Assembly (NCBI RefSeq): GCF_017329565.1
Contig: NZ_JAFMTT010000007.1
Length of the DNA: 64,000 bases
DNA from: Alicyclobacillus mali
Lineage (GTDB): Bacteria > Bacillota > Bacilli > Alicyclobacillales > Alicyclobacillaceae
Strand: one strand, 5' to 3'
Shown in pieces: positions 1 through 9,478 of this stretch. How positions within the stretch are numbered: position 1 is the first letter of the stretch; each line of letters starts with the position of its first letter. The notes under the pieces were generated by a model. It was not told where the DNA came from. It saw only the letters and a program-made list of their open reading frames with translations, and made no database searches. Made by a program: the position numbers and the translations under genes.

Positions 1-613
1 ATCCGGCCCCGCTCGTGAGCTTCTTCGCGTCCGCCGCGAGCTGCGCCCAGTTCGACGGAGGCGAGGCGATGTGCGCCTTCGCGAAGAGTGTCTTGTTGTA
101 GTAGAGCACGGGCACGCTGCGGTTGAACGGAACCGCGTAGTACCGGCCCTGGTACTGCGTCGAGACGAGGATGCCCGGCAGGAAGTTGGACGGCTTGTCG
201 ACGCTCGAAGACTGCATCAGATGGGTGAGATCGAGCAATTGCCCGCTCGCCGCGAACACCGGCATCGCGTGCACTTCAATCTGCGCTAAGGTGGGCGGAT
301 CGCCCGCCTTGATGGCCGCGAGCAGCTTCTGCTGTTCCTCGCCGCCGCCGGAGTAGCTGCCCTGGTACGTGGCCACGACCTTGATGCTGGGGTGGGTCTG
401 GTTGAACTCCTGCACCATCTGTTGAATGTCCTGGCTGAGCGTCGTGCCGACGCCGTACCAGAAGGTGATGGTCACGGGCTGGCTCGATGCCGCGGCCCGG
501 CTGGCGCCCGTCGCCGCCTGTCCGCCGCCGTTTGCGGCGGGCGCGCCACATCCTGTCGCCACGAGTCCGAGCGCCAGGAGCGCGCCGGATTTCCACAGTC
601 GATCTTGTTTCAT
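1..613 (-). CDS. Sugar ABC transporter substrate-binding lipoprotein (partial)
   Basis: This is the N-terminal part of an extracellular solute-binding protein; the C-terminus lies beyond the left edge. The ATG at 613 follows a GGGAGG ribosome site. Residues 1-22 form a lipoprotein signal ending in the lipobox ATGC, followed by an Ala/Gly/Ser linker and then a typical UgpB/MalE-type start (VTITFWYGVG). The protein would be anchored outside the membrane and deliver a sugar or glycerol-phosphate-like ligand to the two permeases encoded immediately upstream on the same strand. No ATPase gene is seen in the window, as is usual when a shared MsmX-type ATPase is used. The substrate cannot be told from the sequence. 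Confidence 0.85.
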   Translation of the reverse strand, partial: MKQDRLWKSGALLALGLVATGCGAPAANGGGQAATGASRAAASSQPVTITFWYGVGTTLSQDIQQMVQEFNQTHPSIKVVATYQGSYSGGGEEQQKLLAAIKAGDPPTLAQIEVHAMPVFAASGQLLDLTHLMQSSSVDKPSNFLPGILVSTQYQGRYYAVPFNRSVPVLYYNKTLFAKAHIASPPSNWAQLAADAKKLTSGAG

Positions 614-655
614 GGTTTTCCCTCCCAATGTATGCGCCTCAAGCGGGCGCCGTGT

Positions 656-1483
656 TTATCCCTTCACGGCCGTCTGGGCCACGCCCTGGACGAAGTAGCG
701 CTGGCCGATGAGGAACAGGATGACGACGGGCGCGATGGCGAAGATGTCAAAGGCCATCGCGTAGTTCCACTGCAGGGTTTGACCCGCGTCCTGCGTCAGG
801 AAGTACGACAGGGCGACGGGCACCACGCGCATGTTGGTGGAGTTGGTGGCCACGAGCGGCCAGAACAGGCTGTTGTAGTGGTAGACAAAGTTGAGCAACA
901 CGAGCGTCACGATGGTCGGCTTGTTGTTCGGCAGGACGATGCGCGTCAAAATCCACCACTCGCTCGCGCCGTCCACCCGCGCGGCGTCGACGATGTCCCG
1001 CGGCAGCGTCAGAAAGCCTTGGCGCATGAGGAAGATGCCGAAGGCCGATCCGGCGTACGGCAGGATGAGCGCGCCGTACGTGTTGATGAGATGCATCGCG
1101 GACAGCATGGTGTAGACGGGGACGAACGTCGCCTGCATGGGCACCATCATGGCCACGAGCACCGCGAAGAACAGCCAGCGCTTGCCGCGGAGCGGGATGA
1201 AGACGAGCGCGTACGCGGCGAGCGAGGACGTGATCACCTGCAGCGCGACGATGGCGCCGTTGGTAAACACGCTGTTCCACAGGTACAGGAGGAACGGCTG
1301 GGCGCGCCACGCAGCGGCGAAGTTGCTCCACGCGGGGTGCGCGGGCCAGAGCGCCGAAGACAAGAGACTGCTCGTCGGCATGAGCGACGTGCGGATCATC
1401 CAGTACACGGGCGCCAGGCAGAGCAAGGCCGCGATGGTCAGCAGCGCGTACGAGACGCCCTTCAACAGGGGGTTCGCCCTCAC
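656..1483 (-). CDS. Carbohydrate ABC transporter permease, MalG type
   Basis: Inner-membrane permease of about 275 residues, the usual MalG/UgpE length, with six hydrophobic segments. The EAA loop before the last segments (around DAARVDGASEWWILTRIVLP) is the site that contacts the ATPase. I start it at the GTG at 1483, which overlaps the stop of the upstream permease in a GTGA; the open frame runs further upstream but only as a shadow of that gene. It is the second gene of the operon permease 1 - permease 2 - binding protein. The substrate is unknown, probably an oligosaccharide. Confidence 0.88.
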   Translation of the reverse strand: MRANPLLKGVSYALLTIAALLCLAPVYWMIRTSLMPTSSLLSSALWPAHPAWSNFAAAWRAQPFLLYLWNSVFTNGAIVALQVITSSLAAYALVFIPLRGKRWLFFAVLVAMMVPMQATFVPVYTMLSAMHLINTYGALILPYAGSAFGIFLMRQGFLTLPRDIVDAARVDGASEWWILTRIVLPNNKPTIVTLVLLNFVYHYNSLFWPLVATNSTNMRVVPVALSYFLTQDAGQTLQWNYAMAFDIFAIAPVVILFLIGQRYFVQGVAQTAVKG

Positions 1484-2415
1484 GATTCCTCCACCACCCA
1501 TCGGCGGCTCAAGCGCATCTGCAGGTACGAGAGGCACGCGAGCACGAGGATCAGAATGACGCTTGCCGCAGAAGACTCCCCGATGTTGAACGCTTGAAAG
1601 CCTTTCTCGAAGATGTAGTAGGCAAACGTGGTGGTCGCGCCGTCTGGACCGCCTCCGGTCATGACGTACACCTGATCGAAGGTCTGGAACGTCTGGATGA
1701 GGCAGATGACGACGGCGAAAAACAGGCTTGGCCCGAGCGCGCGCAGCGTCACGTGGCGAAACACCTGCCAGCGCCCGCCGCCATCCACCTGGCACGCCTC
1801 CATCAGGGACGTCGGCACGCTCTGCAGCCCTGCGAGGAAGATGATGGCGTAATAGCCGGTGAACTGCCATGCGGTGAGGATGAGCACCGACAGAAGCGCC
1901 GTCCGCCCTTGGCCGAGCCAGTTGACCGGCGCCAGGCCGAGGCGCTGCAGGGCCAGATTCACCGGTCCTCCGTCCGTGGCGAAGAGCAGCGAGAAGATGA
2001 GGCCCGAACTCACGAGCGGAATCACGTACGGTCCGAAGACGGCCGCTCGGAATATCGCTCGCCCGCGAATGCGCTGGTTCAGGAGCACGGCGAGGAGGAG
2101 CGCGGCGGGCAGCGACAGCGCCATCATGCCGACCGCCAGCCACACCGTGTTTGACGCCGCCTGCCAAAAGTCGGGCGCGGCGAGCAAGTGCGCGTAGTTG
2201 GCGAATCCGGCGAACACCGGTTGCGGGGTGTACAGCGTCGACTGGTAGAGGCTCAGGTACACCGCGTAGCCCATCGGCACAAAGACAAACGCGAGCAGAA
2301 AGAGGAGCGCGGGCGCCATCATCGCGACGCCGGTGAGTTGAAGCGAGAACCGGCCACGCGCAAAGCGCCTTTCCTCTATGTGTTGTGCGATCACGGCTTC
2401 GGCGGCCTTGGCCAC
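1480..2415 (-). CDS. Carbohydrate ABC transporter permease, MalF type
   Basis: Inner-membrane permease of about 311 residues with an N-terminal hydrophobic segment and the EAA loop (MEACQVDGGGRWQVFRHVTL). It pairs with the downstream MalG-type permease to form the translocation channel. The start is the GTG at 2415: an AAAGGAGG lies six bases before it, whereas the longer TTG at 2433 would place that ribosome site inside the coding sequence. It is the first gene of the left-pointing importer operon. The divergent space to the aminopeptidase gene should hold its promoter, but I see no convincing boxes on this strand. Confidence 0.87.
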   Translation of the reverse strand: MAKAAEAVIAQHIEERRFARGRFSLQLTGVAMMAPALLFLLAFVFVPMGYAVYLSLYQSTLYTPQPVFAGFANYAHLLAAPDFWQAASNTVWLAVGMMALSLPAALLLAVLLNQRIRGRAIFRAAVFGPYVIPLVSSGLIFSLLFATDGGPVNLALQRLGLAPVNWLGQGRTALLSVLILTAWQFTGYYAIIFLAGLQSVPTSLMEACQVDGGGRWQVFRHVTLRALGPSLFFAVVICLIQTFQTFDQVYVMTGGGPDGATTTFAYYIFEKGFQAFNIGESSAASVILILVLACLSYLQMRLSRRWVVEES

Positions 2416-2607
2416 GATGGCCCTCCTTTCCAATGTGCGATGTTCAAGCGGATGGGCTTCACCGCGAGTCTAAGCGTCGTCTGTGAATCATCTGCGAAGG
2501 AAGTGTGTCCCTTGTGTGAAGCTCTCGTGAACGCGCGCGATTTGTTATAGTGGGGGAGGAGCGTTCGTGCAGAATCGCATTCATGGCTGACAAGGGGAGC
2601 GAACGAC

Positions 2608-3849
2608 GTGATCGAACAATTGCGCAAATATGCAGAACTCATCGTGCGCGTGGGGGTGAATCTGCAGCCGGGCCAACCGCTCGTCATCGGCTTCGGATCG
2701 CGCCAGGTGTATCCGGACCAGGTGCCGTTTGCACGGCTGCTCGCGCAGGCCGCCTACGACGCGGGCGCGAGCTACGTGCATATCGACTGGGGCGACGAGT
2801 GGTGGCTGCGCGAGGCGGTCAAGCGCGCGGATCTCGCCATTCTGCGCCAGCGCGCCAAGTGGCAAGTCGAGTGGGTGGAGCGCCTCGCGGAGATGGGCGC
2901 GGCGTATATCGCCATGCCGGCGAGCGATCCGGCGCTCTTCACGGGCATCCCGCGCGAACGCGTGGAGCAGGCGGAGCGGGCGGTGCGCGAGGCGTTCCGG
3001 CCGTTCGACAATGAGCGCACAAACGACAGGTATCGCTGGACGCTCGCCTCGGCGCCGACGCAGGCCTGGGCTGACGCGGTGCACCCGGATCTGCCGCGCG
3101 AACAGCGGTTCGAAGCGCTCTGGCGGGACATCCTGCAGGCGTCGCGGGCGACGGGCGAAAATCCCATCGCGGACTGGGAGCAGCACATCGCCAACCTCAA
3201 GCGCCGAGCTGCATGGCTGAACGGCCTCAAGATTCACGTGCTGCACTACCGGGCGCCCGGCACCGATCTGACCATCGAGCTCGCGCAGGGTCACTACTTT
3301 GAGGCGGCCGGCCATCCCGACGTCCACGGCTTTCGCTTCGTCGCGAATATCCCGACGGAAGAAGTGTTCACGGCGCCGAAGAAGACAGGCGTGAACGGCA
3401 CGGTTGCGAGCACGATGCCGCTGAATCACGGCGGATCGCTCATCGAAGGCATCCGCTTGCGCTTCGAGAACGGGCGCATCGTGGAGTACGGCGCGGACAA
3501 GGGCGAGGAGGCGCTCAAGGCCATCATCGAAGCGGACGAGGGCAGCCATTACCTCGGCGAGGTGGCGCTCGTGCCCGTGGACTCGCCCATCGCGCAGATG
3601 AACCGCATCTTCTACAACACGCTGTTTGATGAAAATGCCAGCTGCCACCTGGCCATTGGCCGCGCGTATCCGCTCATCGAGGGCGGCCACCAGCTCGCGC
3701 ACGAGGACTGGGAGGCGCACGGCTTGAACGACAGCCTCATGCACGTGGACTTCATGATTGGCTCGCCCCATCTCGACATTGACGCGGTGCTTCAAGACGG
3801 CCGCACGGTGCCCATCTTCCGCGGCGGGCGTTGGGCGAGCGAGGCGTAA
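2608..3849 (+). CDS. Aminopeptidase, M29 family
   Basis: Cytoplasmic metal-dependent aminopeptidase of 413 residues, matching the AmpS/aminopeptidase T family in length and motifs. The C-terminal half has the family's metal region: a Glu in EEVFTAPKKTGVNG, a second near EGSHYLGE, the His of NASCHLAIG, and the HVDFMIGSPHLDID cluster near the end. The GTG start follows AAGGGGAG by eight bases. These enzymes release N-terminal residues from short peptides using Co, Zn or Mn. A weak -10 (TATAGT near 2549) stands upstream. The next gene follows after 30 bases, so the two may be co-transcribed in peptide use. Confidence 0.9.
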   Translation: MIEQLRKYAELIVRVGVNLQPGQPLVIGFGSRQVYPDQVPFARLLAQAAYDAGASYVHIDWGDEWWLREAVKRADLAILRQRAKWQVEWVERLAEMGAAYIAMPASDPALFTGIPRERVEQAERAVREAFRPFDNERTNDRYRWTLASAPTQAWADAVHPDLPREQRFEALWRDILQASRATGENPIADWEQHIANLKRRAAWLNGLKIHVLHYRAPGTDLTIELAQGHYFEAAGHPDVHGFRFVANIPTEEVFTAPKKTGVNGTVASTMPLNHGGSLIEGIRLRFENGRIVEYGADKGEEALKAIIEADEGSHYLGEVALVPVDSPIAQMNRIFYNTLFDENASCHLAIGRAYPLIEGGHQLAHEDWEAHGLNDSLMHVDFMIGSPHLDIDAVLQDGRTVPIFRGGRWASEA

Positions 3850-3879
3850 GGCCGCTTACAGCGGGGAGGGAGACGAGGG

Positions 3880-5496
<1,617 letters not shown>

Positions 5497-5552
5497 TGCG
5501 CAGAGGCGCGAGTGGGGACTTGGAGGCGACTGCTGTCCCCACCCGCGCCGCG

Positions 5553-6191
5553 CTAGCACTTCGGCACGCCCGCCGGGCCGAGCGCCGAGGCGACGACGGC
5601 GAGCGCCGTGCGAATCCCCGTGACAAGCGTCGCAAGCGGCAGGGACGGCGCCTGCTTGTGAAGGACCTGCTCGGTCATGTAGGGCACGTGGATGAAGCCC
5701 CCAATGATGCCTGGCGACTCCTCGGCGATGAAGTGCATCAGGCGGTAGAACGTGTCGTTGCACACGAACGTCCCCGCCGTGTTGGAGATGTGCGCGGGCA
5801 CGCCGGCGCCGCACATGGCTTCGACCATGGCGCGAATCGGAAGCGTCGAGAAGTAGGCGGCGGGCCCGTCCGGCGCGATGGGTTCGTCGATGGGCTGTTG
5901 GCCTGCATTGTCCGGGATGCGCGCGTCCATGATATTGATGGCGATGCGCTCCGGGGTGACGTGCGTGCGACCGCCGGCTTCGCCCAGGCAGACGACGGCG
6001 CGCGGCTTGACCTCTCCAATGGCACTCACGAGCTCCTCGCCGGCCCGACCGTACACCGTGGGCAGGCGCCGCGCGACGATTCGATAGTGAACGCCCACGG
6101 TCTCTCCGGCGAGCGATCTCGCCACCTCCCATGAAGGGTTGAGCGCCTCGCCCTGAAACGGCTCGAATCCTGTCACCAATATTGCGTCCAT
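5553..6191 (-). CDS. pcp: Pyroglutamyl-peptidase I
   Basis: Cysteine peptidase (family C15, 212 residues) that removes pyroglutamate from the N-terminus of peptides in the cytoplasm. The expected catalytic triad is intact at the standard positions of bacterial enzymes: Glu81 in THVTPERIAIN, Cys144 in SNTAGTFVCND and His168 in GGFIHVPY. The ATG at 6191 follows GGGGGAAGG. It converges on the ggt gene and is divergent from the TetR gene. Together with the M29 aminopeptidase and the glutamyltransferase it makes a small cluster for glutamyl-peptide turnover. Confidence 0.94.
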   Translation of the reverse strand: MDAILVTGFEPFQGEALNPSWEVARSLAGETVGVHYRIVARRLPTVYGRAGEELVSAIGEVKPRAVVCLGEAGGRTHVTPERIAINIMDARIPDNAGQQPIDEPIAPDGPAAYFSTLPIRAMVEAMCGAGVPAHISNTAGTFVCNDTFYRLMHFIAEESPGIIGGFIHVPYMTEQVLHKQAPSLPLATLVTGIRTALAVVASALGPAGVPKC

Positions 6192-6301
6192 GGGCCTTCC
6201 CCCATCGCCGACCGATTTTCCGCGGTGTCGCCGCGGTGTCCTACGCTAAACTGTTCGCGCTTGTGTCGAGGAAATCCTGTCGGCGAGGGAGAACGTCGCG
6301 C

Positions 6302-6338
6302 TTGCAATGACCGAGTGACCAAATTAGAATTTTGGTCA
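6302..6338 (+). promoter_or_regulatory. Promoter with overlapping operator of the TetR-yhgE unit
   Basis: A -35 TTGCAA (6302-6307), a 17-base spacer and a -10 TAGAAT (6325-6330) form a good sigma-A promoter. A perfect inverted repeat, TGACCAAA (6316-6323) and TTTGGTCA (6331-6338) around a 7-base centre, covers the -10. A repressor bound here would block polymerase, so this is most likely the autoregulatory operator of the TetR protein encoded just downstream. Confidence 0.78.
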
Positions 6339-6371
6339 GAGCGCCACAGCGTGCAGAAGCGAGGGATGACC

Positions 6372-6980
6372 ATGCGGGATCGCATCGAGGAGGCGGCCAA
6401 GCGCGCGTTCTCCGAATTTGGCTACAAGGGCACGACCATGGATCAGATTGCCCGGCTCGCGGGTGTGAGCAAGGGGGCCATTTATCTCCACTTCCCGAGC
6501 AAGGAAGCGCTGTTTCAACACATGCTGCGCGGGGTTATCGCGCAGGTGCGGGACGCGTTCGAGTCGGCGCAGGTGGAGGGCGACGACTACTTTCGCAATC
6601 TCGAGCGCGGCCTACGCGCGCTCATGCGGTTTCGCGCCGATCACGCCATGCTCTCGAAGCTCGTCCAGGAGGTCCGGCAGTTTGGGACGGCGGAGGCGCG
6701 CGCGGGGCTCCGGGAGCTTGAGACCGCCATCCTGGATTATCTCGCGCGCCACCTGAAGCGCGGTGTGGACCTCGGCGTGGTGCGGCCGTGCCGGCTGGAC
6801 CTCGTGGCGTTCGTCCTGTTGCGCGCGTACACGGCGGTGTTGCGCGACTTTCCGCCTGCGGAAGGTGCGCTCTCTGAAGAGGAGTTGTACGAGCTTTTCG
6901 CGGGCCTGTTTGTCGATGGCCTGCGCCTGAGGCCCGGCGAGGGTGAGCCCGGGAATGTGCAGACTGAGCAGGAGAGGTGA
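6372..6980 (+). CDS. TetR family repressor (YhgD-like)
   Basis: A regulator of about 202 residues. The N-terminal helix-turn-helix is typical (TMDQIARLAGVSKGAIYLHF, about residues 22-41); the C-terminal domain should bind an unknown ligand. I start at ATG 6372 because GAGGG lies six bases before it; ATG 6366 is also in frame. An inverted repeat overlaps its own promoter. The stop is followed after five bases by a YhgE/Pip gene, the same pairing as yhgD-yhgE in Bacillus, so it probably controls that gene as well as itself. Confidence 0.88.
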   Translation: MRDRIEEAAKRAFSEFGYKGTTMDQIARLAGVSKGAIYLHFPSKEALFQHMLRGVIAQVRDAFESAQVEGDDYFRNLERGLRALMRFRADHAMLSKLVQEVRQFGTAEARAGLRELETAILDYLARHLKRGVDLGVVRPCRLDLVAFVLLRAYTAVLRDFPPAEGALSEEELYELFAGLFVDGLRLRPGEGEPGNVQTEQER

Positions 6981-6985
6981 GTCGG

Positions 6986-9343
6986 ATGGCCAGTGCTTCC
7001 GAAGTCGCTGCACGCGGCAGTGTCTTTCAGGAGTTCGCGAGGCTGAGAAAACCCAAGATGATGGTGCAAGCCGCCGGGATCGCGCTCATCCCAATGTTGT
7101 ACGCGGGCGCGTTTCTCTGGGCGTTCTGGAATCCCTACGGCCATCTCGACCGCCTGCCGGTGGCTGTGGTCAACGAGGATGCGGGCGCCTCGTTTCACGG
7201 CGAGCGCTTGAACGCGGGGCGCGATCTCGTCGAGAAGCTGAAAAGCGATCACAGCCTCGGTTGGCACTTCGTGACGCAAAGGCAGGCCTCCGCGGGAATG
7301 GAGGACGGGGCGTATGCGATGGAAATCGTCATTCCGCGCGACTTTTCGAAGCGCGCCGTCAACAGGGCCGAACATACCGGTGCGCCCGCGCCGGAGATCA
7401 CGAGCGTCACGAATGACCGGTACAACTATATCGCAGGCGTCATTGGGCGGAATGCGGCGGTGAAGCTTGCGTCGGAGACGGCGCTGGGACTTGCGAAGTC
7501 CTACACGGCGTCGCTGGTCGATGCGCTCGAAAGCTCGGGTGCGGGGCTTCACAAGGCGGCGAAGGCCGCGGATGCGCTCGCCTCCGGCGGGCGAGAGCTT
7601 GAGGCGAAAGGCGAGTTGCTCGTGAGCGGAGCGTCCCAGTTGGCCGCAGGCGCCAATCGCCTGGAAGGTGGACTTGATCAGGCGTCTCAGGGCGCTGGAG
7701 CGCTGGCGCAAGGTGCGTCGCAGGCCGTATCCGGTGCGGGCCGCTTGAACGCGGGGCTTTCGCGGCTGAACCAAGGCGCCGAGGCGCTCGCGCAGGGCGC
7801 TTCATCCTGGGCCAACCAAGCGCGGGCCTTCGGCGAGGCAGGGGGCAAGCTGGGCGAGGCGGCTCAAGGGGTCGGACAGGGTGCGTCCCAGCTGGCCGCG
7901 GGCGCGGGCAAGCTGACGACCAGCCTGAGTCAGTTGGATACTGGCGCGTCTCATCTCGCGTCTGGCGCCGAGGCGCTCGCGCAAAACGCGTCCCAGTTTG
8001 GACAGGCTGCGAATCAGACCGCGGCGGGATCGCAGCAAGTGGCGTCCGGCGCCAAGCAGTTGGCGGAAGGGCTTCAGCAGTTGGCGAAGGCCAATCCTGC
8101 GCTCGCCGAGACACCTGCGTTTCAGTCGCTCCTCGCGACGAGCGCAGAGGTGGCGCAGGGCGCCTCGCAGACCGCATCCGCCAATGAAGAGCTCGCCGCG
8201 GGCGCGACAGGGCTGTCGCAGGGGGCCGCGCAGGTGGCGTCTGGCGCATCCTCACTGGCGTCCGGGCTGACCCAGGCGGCATCCGGGGCAAGCCCGCTGC
8301 AACAGGGGCTTCAACGGTTGGCACAGGGCGCAAGCGGCGTGGCCCAAGGGAGCGCTCGCCTGGCGACGGCGTCCGGCCAACTCGCCTCGGGTGCCGACCA
8401 AATCGCGCAAGGCGCGAAGGGACTTGCGGCGGGCACAGGCCGCGCGCAGCAGGCTTCGTCCTCTCTAAGCGGCGGGTTGGCGCAGCTTCAGGCCGGTGCC
8501 GCCAAGCTCGCGGAAGGAAACCACGCCCTCGCGGGAGGCGCGTCCTCGCTCGCAGGCGGCGCCGAGAGGCTCGCAAATGGCCTCAGCGCTTATCAAGCGG
8601 GCGTGGGCAAGCTCGCCAGCGGTGCCGCCGAACTCGCGTCCAATCTCACAAGCGGCGCGTCCAAGCTGCAGGCGCTCCACGGCGGCGCCGTGCTGACAGC
8701 CGTGGCGCACCCGGTTTCCCTGCACCAGGTGGAGCTCGGCGACATTCAGACGTACGGGAACGGCTTTGCGCCGTATTTTCTATCGCTCGGGCTGTACGTC
8801 GGTGTGCTGATGATGAGCGTCGTCTTTCCATTTCGCGAGCCTTACGGCGAACCGAAAAGCGGCCTCAAGTGGTTCTTCTCAAAGTGGCTGCTCGTCGTCG
8901 CCATCGCCTGGGCGCAGGCGCTCATCGCCGACGCTGTCGTGCTCGGCCTCGTCGGGGTGCATGCCGCGCATCCTGTCGAGTTTGTGCTGTTTTCGCTCCT
9001 CGCGAGCACGACCTTCGCGTCCATCCTGCTCGCGCTGGTGGCGCTGCTCGACCATCCCGGCCGCTTCCTCGGCGTGGTGCTGCTCATTCTGCAGCTCACG
9101 TCGACATCGGGAACCTACCCCGTGAGCCTGTCTCCCCGCTTCTTCCAGGCGGTGGGGCCCTGGCTGCCGATGAACGCCACCGTGAGCGGATTCCGGTATC
9201 TCGTCGGCGGCGGCGATCCGTCCCTGATGGCGCGCGATCTCGCGGAGCTCGCCATCTACACAGCGGCCTTTATCGTCATCGGCATGGTCATTTTCGCGGG
9301 TTTCTTCCGCCGCCTTGGGCGCGCGGAGCCCAAAACGGTGTAA
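6986..9343 (+). CDS. YhgE/Pip family membrane protein with repeat stalk
   Basis: A 785-residue membrane protein. It has one N-terminal membrane segment (about residues 26-46), a YhgE/Pip extracellular domain, a very long stalk (about residues 180-550) made of short Ala/Gly/Ser/Gln/Leu-rich repeats of the type LAxGAxxLAxGA, and a C-terminal block of about five membrane segments resembling ABC-2 type permeases. Family members include phage infection protein Pip and the T7SS-linked EsaA. The ATG at 6986 follows GGAGAGG by eight bases; an earlier in-frame GTG (6977) overlaps the TetR stop. The role here, export or envelope assembly, is not known. Confidence 0.85.
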   Translation: MASASEVAARGSVFQEFARLRKPKMMVQAAGIALIPMLYAGAFLWAFWNPYGHLDRLPVAVVNEDAGASFHGERLNAGRDLVEKLKSDHSLGWHFVTQRQASAGMEDGAYAMEIVIPRDFSKRAVNRAEHTGAPAPEITSVTNDRYNYIAGVIGRNAAVKLASETALGLAKSYTASLVDALESSGAGLHKAAKAADALASGGRELEAKGELLVSGASQLAAGANRLEGGLDQASQGAGALAQGASQAVSGAGRLNAGLSRLNQGAEALAQGASSWANQARAFGEAGGKLGEAAQGVGQGASQLAAGAGKLTTSLSQLDTGASHLASGAEALAQNASQFGQAANQTAAGSQQVASGAKQLAEGLQQLAKANPALAETPAFQSLLATSAEVAQGASQTASANEELAAGATGLSQGAAQVASGASSLASGLTQAASGASPLQQGLQRLAQGASGVAQGSARLATASGQLASGADQIAQGAKGLAAGTGRAQQASSSLSGGLAQLQAGAAKLAEGNHALAGGASSLAGGAERLANGLSAYQAGVGKLASGAAELASNLTSGASKLQALHGGAVLTAVAHPVSLHQVELGDIQTYGNGFAPYFLSLGLYVGVLMMSVVFPFREPYGEPKSGLKWFFSKWLLVVAIAWAQALIADAVVLGLVGVHAAHPVEFVLFSLLASTTFASILLALVALLDHPGRFLGVVLLILQLTSTSGTYPVSLSPRFFQAVGPWLPMNATVSGFRYLVGGGDPSLMARDLAELAIYTAAFIVIGMVIFAGFFRRLGRAEPKTV

Positions 9344-9364
9344 ACTGATACGGAGAACTCCATC

Positions 9365-9397
9365 GAGGCGCTCCCCCGCTCCTGACGGGAGCGCCTC
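9365..9397 (+). terminator. Terminator-like hairpin after the yhgE-like gene
   Basis: A perfect 11-base inverted repeat, GAGGCGCTCCC (9365-9375) and GGGAGCGCCTC (9387-9397), with an 11-base loop. Only a weak T-rich tail (CGTCTGTTG) follows, so termination may be inefficient. Confidence 0.6.
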
Positions 9398-9478
9398 CGT
9401 CTGTTGAGACGGCGTCGCGCAGACCGCGAAGGTCGTCGCGCCGTTCGCAGAGCGCCACGCCGAAGGAGGAACGGTCGC

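Noticed and set aside
7560..8690. Tandem DNA repeat or CRISPR-like array
   Set aside because: The repetitive look comes from degenerate protein repeats in the YhgE/Pip stalk; DNA units vary in length and sequence and there are no spacers.
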